DNA of 64,000 bases, from NCBI RefSeq assembly GCF_900258045.1, contig NZ_OGVD01000003.1, positions 372,001 to 436,000 on the forward strand. Reading direction: 5' to 3'. The stretch comes from Sphingorhabdus sp. EL138. GTDB taxonomy: Bacteria; Pseudomonadota; Alphaproteobacteria; Sphingomonadales; Sphingomonadaceae. Below, in pieces: positions 1 to 10,683 of this stretch. Position 1 is the stretch's first letter; every line of letters starts with the position of its first letter. The translations under genes and the position numbers were made by a program. A model generated the notes under the pieces. The model saw only the letters and a list, made by a program, of their open reading frames with translations. It did no database searches and was not told where the DNA came from.

Positions 1-3000
1 GCGCATCATTGACCGGATCAATGACGATAGTCGCAACGGCCGTTGCAAACTCACCATTGGCATCCTCAATCGTATAGGTGACGGTCGCAGTGCCGTTAAA
101 ATCCGGGTCAGGCGTAAAGTCGATTGTGCCGTCCGCCAATATAACCGCCGTGCCGTTGGTTGCAATGGCCGAGACAATCACAATTGGCGTACCGGGATCG
201 CCATCCGGATCAGTATCATTAGCCAGCACATCGAGATTGATCAGCGTGTCTTCCGTGCCGACAAAGTTGTCATTTATCGCCCGGGGCGGTTCGTTGGTGA
301 TGGTCCATGTGAAGGTCGTGCTGACATTCAGCCCGGCCGCATCCGTTGCGGTCACGGTAACCGTATATTCCCCGTTCGGCACATCCGAAGAGGCTGTCGC
401 ACCGGTCGTTCCCGTCACCAGACCGGTTGCCGGGTCAAAACTCAGGCCGGTCGGCAAGCCGGTGACATTGTAAGTCAGCGTTGCATCATCGGCATCGCTA
501 AAGGCCGATCCCAAGGGGACCGTGATTGCTTCGTTGTTCGAATCAAACAGGTCGGGCAGACCGACTGTTTCCGGTGCATCATTCACCGGTGTCACGGTCA
601 CTTCAACGGTTGCGGTAGCCGTGCCACCATTGCCGTCGCTGATCGTATAGACAATGGTATCGGTGCCATTGAAATCCGGATCAGGCTGGTAAGTGAGCGT
701 GCCATCGGCTTCGATCACGATAGTGCCATTGCTGCTGTCGGCCGAAATGACGGTCAGTGCATCACCATCAGGATCGCTATCATTGGTCAGCACCGCTATG
801 TTGACCGATGTATCTTCGGGGGTGGTTGCTGTGTCATTGGTGGCAACGGGCGGCGGGTTGTTCACGGTCCAGGTGAAGACGGAATCCACCGTGCCGCCGT
901 TGCCATCGTCCGCGGTAACGGTGACCGTATAGACGCCGCCATTCACCTGACTGGCATCCGGATCAATCGTACCCGTGATCAGACCGTTGGCGTCAATCGA
1001 CAGGCCTGCGGGCAAGCCGGTCGCGGTGAAGGTTAGTGTATCACCGTCAAGATCTTCAAAGCTACCGCTGACATCAACCGACACCATATCGGCATCGTCA
1101 TTGGTCTGGTTGTTGAGCGGCGGGTCCGCTGTCGGTGCGTCATTCACTGGCGTTACCGTCACTTCGACCGTTGCGGTGGAGGTGCCGCCATTGCCGTCGC
1201 TAATCTGATAGGTGATGATATCCGTGCCGTTGAAATTGGTCGCCGGCGTATAAATCAATGTGCCATCCGGATTGATCACGACCGTGCCATTGGGCGCGGT
1301 CGCGCTGACGACAGTCAGGCTATCGCCATCGGGATCATTGTCATTGGCCAGCACCGCAATCGGCGCGCTCGGCGTATCTTCATCGGTGGTGGCTGCGTCG
1401 TTCACAGCTGTCGGAGCCGGGTTGGTGATCGTCCAGGTGAAACTGCCTTCGACAGTGCCGCCATTGCCATCATCCGCGGTGATCGTGACCGTATAGACGC
1501 CGCCATTGACCTGGCTGGCCTGGTTATCAATCGTGCCGGTGACCACCCCATTGGCATCAATCGACAATCCAGCAGGCAGACCGGTTGCAGTGAAGGTCAG
1601 TGTATCACCATCAAGATCGCTGAACTTGTCGCTGATATCGACCGAGATGACATCGGCATCTTCGTTATTGAGGTCTGCAATCGGAATATCAACTTCCGGC
1701 GCATCATTGACCGGCGCAACAGTCACTTCAACCGTCGCGGTAGAGGTGCCACCATTGCCATCGCTGATCGTATAGGTGATCGTGTCGGTGCCGTTGAAAT
1801 CCTGATTGGGCGTATAGGTGACCGTGCCGTCAGGGTTGATCACAACCGTACCATTGGGCGCGCTTGCCACTGTAACCGTGAGATCATCTCCATCGGGGTC
1901 ATTATCATTGGCCAGAACATCGATGATCACCGGCGTGTCTTCGTCGGTGGCTGCCGTGTCATCGGTTGCTGTCGGCGCCGGATTGGTCACGGTGTAGGTG
2001 AAGGTCGTGGACACCGTGCCACCATTGCCGTCATCGGCCGTGACGGTGACCGTATAAACACCGCCATTCACCTGGCTGGCCTGATTATCAATCGTGCCGG
2101 TGATCAGGCCGGTATCGGGATCGATACTCAGCCCCGCTGGCAAACCAGTGGCGGCAAAGGTGAGTGTATCGCCGTCGACATCACTGAAATTGCCGGCGGT
2201 TGGGACAGAGACCGTTTCGTCATCAACGCCCGTCACATTGGGCAGCGGGCTATCGACTACTGGCGCATCGTTGACAGGGGCCACCGTGACTTCGACTGTC
2301 GCTGTCGAGGTGCCACCATTGCCATCACTGATGGTGTAAATGATCGTATCGGTGCCGTTGAAATCCTGATTAGGCGTGTAGGTAATGGTGCCGTCCGGAT
2401 TGATCGTCACCAGACCATTGGATGCGGTTGCCGAAGTAACGCTCAACGCATCGCCATCGGGATCATTGTCATTGGCCAGCACATCGATGATCACCGGCGT
2501 GTCTTCATCGGTGGCCGCCGTATCATCCGCAGCTACCGGTGCCGGGTTATTGACTTCCCAGACAAAAATCTGATCCACCGTGCCGCCATTGCCGTCATCC
2601 GCAGTGACCGTCACGCTGTAGATGCCATCGGAACCGGGGCCGCCTTGGGACGCATCAGCGGCAATTGTTCCAGTAATATTGCCAGCCGCGTCAATCGAAA
2701 GACCGGGTGGCAGGCCAGTGGCGGCGAAGGTCAGCGTATCACCATCCACATCGGTAAAATTGCTGGCGACGGAGACATTGATCACATCCGCATCATTGTC
2801 ATTTTGAGGTGCAATCGGTGTGGCAACAGGTGCGTCGTTCACCGCATTGACAGTCACTTCAACCGTTGATGTAGCAAAGCCACCCTGTCCGTCGCTGATC
2901 GTATAAGTGATCGTATCCGTTCCGTTGAAATCAGGATCGGGAGTATAAGTTACCGTGCCGTCCGGATTGATCGTCACCGTGCCATTGGGCGCATCTGCCG

Positions 3001-6000
3001 CCGTTACCGTAAGCGGATCGCCGTCAACATCCGTGTCATTGGCAAGCACAGCAATATCCACCGGCGTATCTTCATCGGTGGTCGCGCTGTCCATATTGGC
3101 CACCGGTGGATCATTGACCGCGTCAACCGTGACCGCAACCGTTGCCGTCGACGTGCCGCCATTGCCATCGCTGATGGTATAGGAAATCGTGGTCGGCCCA
3201 TTGAAATCCGGATTGGGCGTGAAAGTGATCGTTCCATCCGGATTAATCACCACGGTGCCATCCGGTGATGTCGCGTCAGTTACTGTCAGCGGATCGCCAT
3301 CAATATCCGTATCATTACCGAGCACGCCGATTGTGACAGGTGTATCTTCATTGGTGGTCGCGACATCATCGACAGCCACCGGTCCGTCATTGACCGCATT
3401 GACGGTCACCGCGACCGCTGCCGTGGACGTGCCACCATTGCCGTCGCTGATCACATAGGTAATCGTATCGGTCCCGTTAAAGTTGGCATCCGGTACATAG
3501 GTGAGTGTGCCATCAGGGTTGATCGTCACCGTACCATTAAGCGCCGTTGCCGTGGTCACAGTCAGAGGATCACCATCCGGATCCGTGTCATTGGTCAGTA
3601 CCGTAATATCAACCGGCGTGTCTTCGTCGGTGGTCGCACTGTCATTGACCGCCGTTGGTGCAGGGTTGGTCACCGTCCAGGTAAAAGTCTGGCTGGTGGT
3701 CAGGCCGTCGGGGTCGGTGCCCGTGACGGTGACCGAGTAGACACCGCCATTGGGCTGGCTGGCATCACGATCAATCGTACCGCTGATAATACCGGTCGCC
3801 GGATCAATACTGAGGCCAGTCGGCAGACCAGTGACATCAAATGTCAGTGTATCGCCATCCAGATCGCTGAAGAAGCTGCCGGTGTCGACTGAAACGGACT
3901 GGTTATCCTCATTGGTGACATCCGGAATGGGCAGGGATTCCGGTGCATCATTGACCGCAACGACATCTACCGTGAGCGTCGCTGTCGCAACGCCGCCCTG
4001 ACCATCTGAAACGGTATAGGTGACAAGCGCTTCGCCATTGAAATTCTCTGCCGGTGTAAAGGTCAATGTGCCGTCGGGATTGACCACGACCGTACCATCC
4101 TGACTGCTCGCCGCGGTGATGGTCAAAGGATCGCCATCGGGATCGCTGTCATTGGCCAACACTGCAACCGTGACCGGTGTGTCTTCAGGTGTTGTCGCTG
4201 TATCATCGACGGCAATGGGCGGGATATTCTGGATCGAATAGACGAAAGTTGTCGAAACCGATTCACCCGATGGATCGGTCGCCGTAACCGTCACAATAAA
4301 AGGCCCGTTGACCGAACTGTCGGAATCGAGCGTGCCGGTGATCAGTCCGGTATCTGCATCAATAGTCAGCGATGGTGGCAGGCCCGAAGCAGTGAAGGTC
4401 AAGTCATCACCATCAATATCGTCAAAGCCCTGTGCCGTCGGAATGGAAACAGATGCTCCATCTTCACCATTTTGATTGGCCAGACCCACTGTGGTCGGAC
4501 CATCATTGACCGGCGTGACCGTGACAGTAACGGTCGCGGTAGAGAATCCACCCTCACCATCGCTGATCGTATAGATAATCGTGTCTTCACCATTGAAATT
4601 GGCGTTGGGCGAATAGGCCAATGTGCCATCCGGATTTATCGTCACCGTCCCGTTACCAGCCTCAGCCTCGGTAATCGTCAACGGGTCACCATCATCATCA
4701 ACATCATTGGCCAGAACGGCAATATTGACGTCTGTATCCTCATCCGTCGTTACGCTGTCATTGCTCGCCACGGGTGCCGGGTTGGTGACGGTCCATTCAA
4801 ATGAGGTCGACACAGTCCCGCCGCGACCATCATCCGCGGTTACGGTGATGGAATAGACACCGCCGTTCACCTGGCTGGCGCTGCGATCAATGGTGCCGGA
4901 AATGACCCCTGTAGCAGGATCAATAGTTAGTCCGGCTGGCAGACCGGTTGCAGTATAAGATAATGTATCGCCATCGGGATCACTAAAGGCCTCCGCGACC
5001 GGCAAGCTGATCACCTGACTATCGAGATTAGTCTGATCACCAATGCTGCCACTTGTAACCGGTGTGTCGTTGACATCTGCGACCGTAACCGTGATCTCGG
5101 CCGTCGAGTTTCCACCCTCACCATCCGAAATCTCGTAAGTGATTGTATCCGTACCATTAAAGCCCGGGTTAGGCGTGTAGGTGACGGTGCCGTCGGCATT
5201 GACCACCACGCTGCCATTCAGGGCGCTGGCGGCGGTGATCGTGAGGTCATCTCCATCAGGGTCGCTGTCATTGGCCAGAGGCGAAATCACGACCGGCACA
5301 TCTTCGTCGGTCGATGCGCTATCATCGATCGCGATTGGTCCGGGATTGCTGACATTGAAGGTGATCATCTGCGATGTCGTACCTCCATTGCCATCAGACA
5401 CTGTGATGGTTGCCGTATAGACGCCGCTATTGGTCTGGCTAGCGCTGTTATCGATCGTTCCCGAAATCAATCCGCTATCCGGATCAATCGACAGACCGGG
5501 CGGCAGATCCGCCGCCGAGAAGGTCAGCATATCACCATCCACATCAGAGAAATTCCCGGCGACAGGAACCGAAATGACAGCCCCGTCTTCGGTATCCTGC
5601 GGCGGCAATGCCGTACCAACTGGAGCGTCGTTGACGGGCGCAACCGTGACTTCAATGGTTGCCATCGCCGTGCCACCTTCACCGTCGCTGATCGTGTAAG
5701 TGATGGTCGCAGTGCCATTGAAATTGGCGGGCGGAACATAGTTGACCTGATTGCCAACGACGGTCGCTTGTCCGACCGAAGCTGCGGCTGCGATCAAAGT
5801 GATCGGATCGCCATCCGGGTCGCTGTCATTGGGCAGAACGTCAATAAGCACCGGCGTGTCTTCATTGGTCGTGGCGGTGTCATCAACCGCAACCGGTGCG
5901 GGGTTGATAACGGTCCAGCTGAACTCCTGTGTAGCGCTCAGGCCGCCGGCATCCGTCGCGGTCACGGTCACCATATACACACCATTGGAGCCGCCCTGAC

Positions 6001-7650
6001 TGGCCGAACGGTCGATGGTTCCGGTAATCTCTCCAGTGGCAGAATCAATACCCAGCCCTGCCGGAAGACCGGACACGCTGTAGGTAAGAGTCGCATCATC
6101 GCTGTCGGTAAAACCACCTGCGGTTTCCACGCTGATCCCGCTATCGGCATCTACATTGACCTGTGGCGGCAAGGCACCCACCGGTTTTGGGGCATCATTG
6201 ACTGGTGCAACCGTAACTTCAACGGTCGCCGTGGACGTGCCGCCCTCGCCGTCGCTAATTGTATAGGTGATGGTATCAGTGCCGTTAAAGCCTGCATTGG
6301 GCGTATAGGTGATGGTGCCATTCGGATTGACCACCACCGTTCCACTAGCCGCACTTGCTGCCGTAACGCTCAGATCGTCTCCATCGGGATCATTGTCATT
6401 GGCAAGCACATTGACGGTAACCGCCGTATCCTCATCGGTAGACGCCGTGTCATCTACCGCTGTCGGCCCTGGATTAGTTACAGTCCATGCAAATGTCTGG
6501 GTTGCGGGCGTGCCTTGAAAATCGGTCGCTGTGATCGTGACCATATAGACGCCATTGGTGCCGCCCTGGCTGGCGCTATTGTCAATCGTGCCGGTAATCT
6601 CTCCGGTATTGGCATTGATTGACAGTCCCGGCGGCAGACCGGTCGCGCTATAGCTGATCGAAGGACCGTCAATATCGGTGAAGCCGCTGGCCGTAGCAAC
6701 GCTCACACCCGCATCGGCATCCACATTGGTCTGTGGTGGCAAGGTGCCAACCGCGATCGGCCCGTCATTCACCGCGACCACGGTCATGTTGAAGATCGCG
6801 CTATCCGTGCCGCCTTCACCATCGCTGATCGTATAAGTGATCACATCATTGCCATTAAAATCAGGGTCAGGTGTGTAGGTCAGCGTGCCATCTGCATTGA
6901 TCACTACAGTGCCATTGGACGCGCTCGCCGCGATGACCGTGAGCGGTGCATCGCCATCTGGATCCTGATCATTGGCCAGTACGTTGACGGTAACCGGCGT
7001 ATCTTCATTGGTCGAGCCGCCATCATTATTGGCTTGCGGCGGCGGATTGGTAATCGTCCAGGCAAAGCTCTGGTTTGCCGATTCTCCGTCCGGATCGGTT
7101 GCCGTCACGACAATATTATAGACACCGCCGGAACCGCCCTGGCTGGCGCTGTTGTCGATCGTGCCGGTAATCGCACCGGTACCGGCATTGATTGACAGGC
7201 CAGGTGGCAAACCGGTTGCCGAGTAGGTGAGTTCGCCAAAGCCATTGTCCGGATCGCTAAACCCTTGCGAGGTGCTCACAAAAATACCCTGAGCCGCATC
7301 GACATTGGATTGTGAAGGCAGGCTGCCCACCGGCACTGGTGGATCATTCACTGATGCCACGGTCACATCAAACGTCGCGGTCGAAGTGCCGCCACGTCCA
7401 TCGCTGATCGTGTAAGTGACCGTATCGGTGCCAGAAAATCCGTTATTCGGTGCATAATTTAGTGTGCCATCACCATTTATCACCAACGTACCATTGGGCG
7501 CACTTGCGGACACAACGGACAGCGTATCGCCATCCCCATCAAAATCATTGGCCAGCACATTGATATTGTTAATCGCTGTACTTTCATCGGTCGTCTGAGT
7601 GGCATCATCGACTGCCGTTGGCGGGTCATTAATCTCAACGACACTGATGG
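1..7650 (-). repeat. Array of Ig-like plus cadherin-like coding repeats
   Basis: The DEDT marker of each cadherin-like domain recurs on the minus strand near + positions 246, 810, 1374, 1934, 2498, 3065, 3341, 3617, 4181, 4733, 5298, 5850, 6424, 6998 and 7582 (variant). Most spacings are 552-584 bases, about 188 residues, which is one Ig-like plus one cadherin-like domain. Two spacings (3065-3341 and 3341-3617) are exactly 276 bases, so there the cadherin-like domain of 92 residues is duplicated without the Ig-like partner. The repeats are protein-level and diverged, not identical DNA. Confidence 0.85.
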
Positions 7651-10048
7651 TGGAGGTCGCCACATTGGAGCTCAGCACCGCATTAGAGAAACTGATCGTT
7701 ATATTCCGGTCCACCTCAGACGGCCGTTCTGTGGTATTTTCAAAGGTGATCGCGCGCAGTGCAAGGCGATAGTCTCTAGCACTGTCTGCGCCTGTCAACT
7801 CCACACCAGTATCGGTCCGTGTGTAGCTGATGCCTCTCACGGTTCCCGATGCTGCATCGGAGCCATTCACCAGCAACCGGTCGCCTGCCTGCGCATTGGT
7901 GAGGGTTATGCTGGCACTTTCCACTTGACCATCAGGATTGGTAATCCGAACATCGCGGTCGACAATGCCAACGCTATTCCCGTTTTCGACATAGGTTCCG
8001 GCATAGGCCGAACCACTCGCCGTGCTGTCATTGCGATCCAGATCCAGCCGCGGGATGGACACGGTTGTCCCACCACTACCGAGATTAAAATCGAGATCAC
8101 CATCATGGCTAAAGCCTGCTTGCGGAACGCCGGACGCAGGATCGATATTGTAAGTAATTGTGAAATTGCTCGTGTCGAGCCAGTTAAAGCGTGCCGCAGA
8201 TGGTGACTGTGGCGGATTGGAGTTCTGGCTCTGTGTGCCAGATGCGGTTACCTCTCCGGCAACCGACGTATCAAATTCGATATTGGACGTGCCGGCATTC
8301 TGGAAAGAAGACAACGTGTCTGTGCTGACTGTAACAAATTCGCGTGATCGGGGTTGTCCTGCGACACCGTCGATATCAGCAACTGTGTACGATACATCAA
8401 TCTCAACCGGTGCACCGCTGGCTGTGAAGAAAATGTCCCAGCGCACTTCGGCTGTGGCAAGCGGTCCGCCATTGCTAACCAACAAGAAACCCGGATCGTC
8501 ATTGCCGCTGAACGGCCGGTCAAATCTTATGGTATCGCCAGCAGTGATGGAAACAATGGTTGCGCGGATGGAAATGGATTGACCAGCGACCGTGCCGACG
8601 CCATCCCAGGTTGCTGTTGCACCCGTAGTCTGCCCGGGTGACCGCCCGCCGGGAAAATTAAACGTACCTGTCGATATGATGTTGCCCGCCGCATCGCGCA
8701 CGGTCAGTGAATTGGCCGGCGCTGATATAGATGTAGGTGCAAGCAACCCATCCCAATCGCGCGCCACCAGTGAAGCCGCCTCGACACTGCCCAACCGGTT
8801 TTCCAGCGTCCAGTCACCGCCGCGCAATATGCTGCCGGTATCGTCGATGGAAGCTGCAATATCGGCACCGGTTGCGGCGGCCAATGCATTCATAAGCTGT
8901 TGTCCCGCAGCATCACCGCCGACCTCACAGCCGTAGATCAGGATGTCGCCATCAGCTGATAGCTTTGCCCCTATGGACGCCAAGGATGAAGCCAGTGCGC
9001 CAGATACCGACGCGCTATCAATCCGCGTCGTGCCGAGCCAGAATACACCTTCATCACCATGGCTTACCAGATGGATCGCGCCAATATTATCAGCACCCGC
9101 GAGCGCGGTCATGATCTGGTCGACCCCGTCACTATTACCGTCAATGAAAACAATGATACCTTTGCCCGCCCAGGTCTCGGCCAGTTCCTGGTAGTTTTCG
9201 ACATTGGTATCGATGAAGATATAGTCCTGCCCAATGGTCGCTGCGCCCGGTTCAACCGGATCATTCTCCGCCACGAAGGACTCAAAGCCAAAGAACATAG
9301 GCCGCACGGCTGATCTGGAATCATTGTCGTCTATGATAAAATAGTCCCGGAAATCGGCAGGCCTAACTCCGGACTCCCGGATGTCATAGGTTACCCGCTC
9401 TGGCCGCAGTGCGTCGGGATACAGACCGCCGCCCGCGCCTGTTCCGGCTACAGAGTCCGAAATCTCCGCATTCTTGAAAGGAGCAGCGCCCAGAGCTTCC
9501 TGCACAACAATCGCTTCCTTGGCGACGACAGTGCTGGAAACATCGGCCGCCGGATAAACCGGGTAGATCGGTACGGCTGCAGGATCATCATGTACAGGAG
9601 CCATGAGCGAAGCTTGCGCTACCGGCAGATCCGCGCTGCGATCGGCTTCAGCAAAAGATATGGCCTCTAATTGGACTGGTGTTTCGCCGTCAAGCATCAC
9701 TACGGCCCTGTTGTCGCTATCATCAGAAGCAGAGACGAAACCTGCAGAAAAGGCCCCTGGATCATCCGCCAGAGAAACATTTACAGTGGCTAAATCGACT
9801 CGCCCTGCATCGGGGGTCCCGAAGTCCCGAACAGCAACCGCCAACGGAGCCAAGCCGATATTTGGCACCGCCGCATCAGAAAGGTTATTATTGTCATTAA
9901 AAGTAATACCAGAAGCAAGTGGAGTGCTTTCCAGCACATCGACGGTCGATACAGTTGTGGCCGCCGTTACCACCGCAGCCCCGTCAAACATCATCCGCGG
10001 TTCCAAAGCAATCAGATGAGCTTGCGGAATCCTGGTTTGTTTGGTCAT
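1..10048 (-). CDS. Giant LEPR/DUF4347 repeat protein, N-terminal part (adhesin-like)
   Basis: The frame is open from an ATG at 10048 to the window edge, giving 3,349 codons with the C terminus missing. A Shine-Dalgarno GGGAGA lies 7-12 bases upstream. Residues 15-22 read LEPRMMFD, the N-terminal motif of large proteobacterial surface proteins. Residues about 274-434 form a DUF4347 domain, with motifs IHLVSHGDEG, ILIYGCEVGG, GADIAASIDDTG and GGDWTLE. A linker rich in Asp and Asn follows. From about residue 800 a long array alternates He_PIG-type Ig domains (motif GLPPGLSINANTGEITGT) and cadherin-like domains (motifs AVDD, TDEDT, GTLTYTP, FNG, YTISDGEGGT). This architecture is typical of secreted adhesins exported by type I systems. 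The secretion signal would be C-terminal, outside the window, so the export route is inferred. Stretched, Ca-binding surface architecture is known for the family; the ligand is unknown. Confidence 0.9.
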   Translation of the reverse strand, partial: MTKQTRIPQAHLIALEPRMMFDGAAVVTAATTVSTVDVLESTPLASGITFNDNNNLSDAAVPNIGLAPLAVAVRDFGTPDAGRVDLATVNVSLADDPGAFSAGFVSASDDSDNRAVVMLDGETPVQLEAISFAEADRSADLPVAQASLMAPVHDDPAAVPIYPVYPAADVSSTVVAKEAIVVQEALGAAPFKNAEISDSVAGTGAGGGLYPDALRPERVTYDIRESGVRPADFRDYFIIDDNDSRSAVRPMFFGFESFVAENDPVEPGAATIGQDYIFIDTNVENYQELAETWAGKGIIVFIDGNSDGVDQIMTALAGADNIGAIHLVSHGDEGVFWLGTTRIDSASVSGALASSLASIGAKLSADGDILIYGCEVGGDAAGQQLMNALAAATGADIAASIDDTGSILRGGDWTLENRLGSVEAASLVARDWDGLLAPTSISAPANSLTVRDAAGNIISTGTFNFPGGRSPGQTTGATATWDGVGTVAGQSISIRATIVSITAGDTIRFDRPFSGNDDPGFLLVSNGGPLATAEVRWDIFFTASGAPVEIDVSYTVADIDGVAGQPRSREFVTVSTDTLSSFQNAGTSNIEFDTSVAGEVTASGTQSQNSNPPQSPSAARFNWLDTSNFTITYNIDPASGVPQAGFSHDGDLDFNLGSGGTTVSIPRLDLDRNDSTASGSAYAGTYVENGNSVGIVDRDVRITNPDGQVESASITLTNAQAGDRLLVNGSDAASGTVRGISYTRTDTGVELTGADSARDYRLALRAITFENTTERPSEVDRNITISFSNAVLSSNVATSTISVVEINDPPTAVDDATQTTDESTAINNINVLANDFDGDGDTLSVVSASAPNGTLVINGDGTLNYAPNNGFSGTDTVTYTISDGRGGTSTATFDVTVASVNDPPVPVGSLPSQSNVDAAQGIFVSTSQGFSDPDNGFGELTYSATGLPPGLSINAGTGAITGTIDNSASQGGSGGVYNIVVTATDPDGESANQSFAWTITNPPPQANNDGGSTNEDTPVTVNVLANDQDPDGDAPLTVIAASASNGTVVINADGTLTYTPDPDFNGNDVITYTISDGEGGTDSAIFNMTVVAVNDGPIAVGTLPPQTNVDADAGVSVATASGFTDIDGPSISYSATGLPPGLSINANTGEITGTIDNSASQGGTNGVYMVTITATDFQGTPATQTFAWTVTNPGPTAVDDTASTDEDTAVTVNVLANDNDPDGDDLSVTAASAASGTVVVNPNGTITYTPNAGFNGTDTITYTISDGEGGTSTATVEVTVAPVNDAPKPVGALPPQVNVDADSGISVETAGGFTDSDDATLTYSVSGLPAGLGIDSATGEITGTIDRSASQGGSNGVYMVTVTATDAGGLSATQEFSWTVINPAPVAVDDTATTNEDTPVLIDVLPNDSDPDGDPITLIAAAASVGQATVVGNQVNYVPPANFNGTATITYTISDGEGGTAMATIEVTVAPVNDAPVGTALPPQDTEDGAVISVPVAGNFSDVDGDMLTFSAADLPPGLSIDPDSGLISGTIDNSASQTNSGVYTATITVSDGNGGTTSQMITFNVSNPGPIAIDDSASTDEDVPVVISPLANDSDPDGDDLTITAASALNGSVVVNADGTVTYTPNPGFNGTDTITYEISDGEGGNSTAEITVTVADVNDTPVTSGSIGDQTNLDSQVISLPVAEAFSDPDGDTLSYTATGLPAGLTIDPATGVISGTIDRSASQVNGGVYSITVTADDGRGGTVSTSFEWTVTNPAPVASNDSVTTDEDTDVNIAVLANDVDDDGDPLTITEAEAGNGTVTINPDGTLAYSPNANFNGEDTIIYTISDGEGGFSTATVTVTVTPVNDGPTTVGLANQNGEDGASVSIPTAQGFDDIDGDDLTFTASGLPPSLTIDADTGLITGTLDSDSSVNGPFIVTVTATDPSGESVSTTFVYSIQNIPPIAVDDTATTPEDTPVTVAVLANDSDPDGDPLTITAASSQDGTVVVNPDGTLTFTPAENFNGEALVTYTVSDGQGGVATATLTVDVVAVNDAPESLPIPDVTNEDNQSVSVDTGSFFSDLDGDTLTFDVTGLPTGLSIDPATGIISGTIDRDASQPNGGVYSVTVTGTDPDGLTTSQTFTWTVTNPAPTAVNDSATTDEDTPVDITVLTNDTDPDGDPLTVTTATALNGTVTINPDGTLTYVPDANFNGTDTITYVISDGNGGTSTAAVAVTVNAVNDGPVAVDDVATTNEDTPVTIGVLGNDTDIDGDPLTVTDATSPDGTVVINPDGTITFTPNPDFNGPTTISYTISDGNGGTSTATVAVTVDAVNDPPVANMDSATTDEDTPVDIAVLANDTDVDGDPLTVTAADAPNGTVTINPDGTVTYTPDPDFNGTDTITYTISDGQGGFATSTVEVTVNAVNDAPVATPIAPQNDNDADVINVSVASNFTDVDGDTLTFAATGLPPGLSIDAAGNITGTIAADASQGGPGSDGIYSVTVTADDGNGGTVDQIFVWEVNNPAPVAADDTAATDEDTPVIIDVLANDNDPDGDALSVTSATASNGLVTINPDGTITYTPNQDFNGTDTIIYTISDGNGGTSTATVEVTVAPVNDAPVVDSPLPNVTGVDDETVSVPTAGNFSDVDGDTLTFAATGLPAGLSIDPDTGLITGTIDNQASQVNGGVYTVTVTADDGNGGTVSTTFTYTVTNPAPTATDDTAATDEDTPVIIDVLANDNDPDGDDLTVTVASAPNGTVVINPDGTVTYTPNQDFNGTDTITYTISDGNGGTSTATVEVTVAPVNDAPEVDIPIADLNNEDADVISVDISDKFSDLDGDTLTFTATGLPAGLSIDANGVVTGTIDNQASQVNGGVYTVTITADDGNGGTVEGSFTWTITNPAPTAVNDAATTDEDTPSAPIAVLANDNDPDGDSLTVVSATAPNGTVVINPDGTLIYTPATNFNGTDIITYQISDGNGGTSTATVEVTVTPVNDAPTADPPLNNQTNDDADMVSVDVSGSFEDLDGDTLTFTATGLPAGLSIDANGLITGTIDPDASQVNGGVYTVTVTADDGNGGTVDSVFTWTVNNPPPVATNDTATTPEDTSVNIAVLTNDSDPDGDALTVISADSSNGTIVIEADGTLTYQPDPDFNGTDTIVYTISDGNGGTATATVEVTVTPVNDAPETVGLPDLFDSNNEAITVPLGSAFSDADDATLTYNVTGLPTGLSFDPATGLVTGTTGATASSDVPNGEYTVTVTATDAAGLNVSTTFTWTITNEPPRAINDNFVGTEDTLINLDVLANDTDPDGDPGTPIVIVSAIATNGTAVILADGTIDFTPDPDFNGTATVTYTIEDANGEFATAVATIVIDPVNDA

Positions 10049-10581
10049 CTAGATCTCCCGGACAGGCACGATTGAAATTCTATTGTAAATGCGCCGAAAC
10101 AATGTGGCGCAACACAAATATCCAATGCCCCAGGATCATCTGCTGTTTTTGACAAGTAACAGAAAAACGCAAGGGGTCGCAACCCCAAAAATCTTTGTTT
10201 TTCATACACTAGCCAGAGTTTACAACCTGTCGTGCATTGTAAACGGCTCATTGCAAACAAGATGAAATTCGACTTTTTTACTTCATCGTTAAGCCTATAA
10301 GGGCTTATTTTACTTATACATATTTTGACATAATCGGCCATTCAACTCACACCGATTCATTATGTTCCAACCGAGCAAATTTACCGCGCGCCTCAACATA
10401 CGCTTCAGGCCGCTCACTGAAGTTTGCTTATTGGAAGAACTGCCTCTTCTTCTTGTAAGCCTCGAAAAAAGTGAAAAGATTGACAATTGCACGAATCATC
10501 GTGCCCAAATGCCGAAGTGAGTTACGGATAGAACTGGCGCACCCAAAATTTCGAGCACAACTGGCAGGCATGATCGCCTGC

Positions 10582-10600
10582 TGGTGCAGAAGAGGGACCG
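10582..10600 (+). repeat. Candidate decayed attL (tRNA-Leu 3'-end copy)
   Basis: The stretch TGGTGCAGAAGAGGGAC resembles the 3' end of the tRNA-Leu gene at 31134-31150 (TGGTGCCCAGAAGAGGAC) in the same orientation, with a two-base deletion and one extra G. A copy of the tRNA 3' end is what integration at that tRNA would leave at the far end of an island. The match is short and imperfect, so this is suggestive only. Confidence 0.35.
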
Positions 10601-10658
10601 TGACTTATAGCTAGTGCATTGTAATATAGACATAAATGCCCCTTGTTTGGTGCCTATA

Positions 10659-10683
10659 TACCGACAATTATACCGTCATTTGT
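10659..10683 (+). repeat. Possible integrase arm-type sites, left end
   Basis: Two tandem 12-base units, TACCGACAATTA and TACCGTCATTTG, lie just inside the candidate attL. They resemble the TACCGTCAAATG and TACCGTCAATTG units beside the integrase at 31001-31035. Similar short repeats inside both ends of an element are what a tyrosine integrase binds as arm sites. The function is inferred from position and similarity. Confidence 0.35.

Noticed and set aside
1-7650. Regularly spaced repeats as a CRISPR-like array
   Set aside because: The period is about 560 bases, the units are diverged and wholly coding in one frame.
78-8582. Many plus-strand open frames of 60-280 codons across the first 8.5 kb
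   Set aside because: They are antisense shadows of the repeat protein. Their spacing follows the repeat period and their residues (VPPLPS, SPSGSLSLAS) are the mirror of its repeated motifs.
10173-10186. Hairpin GGGGT-CGCA-ACCCC as a terminator
   Set aside because: The stem is only 5 bp, no gene ends next to it, and the T-run is not adjacent in either direction.
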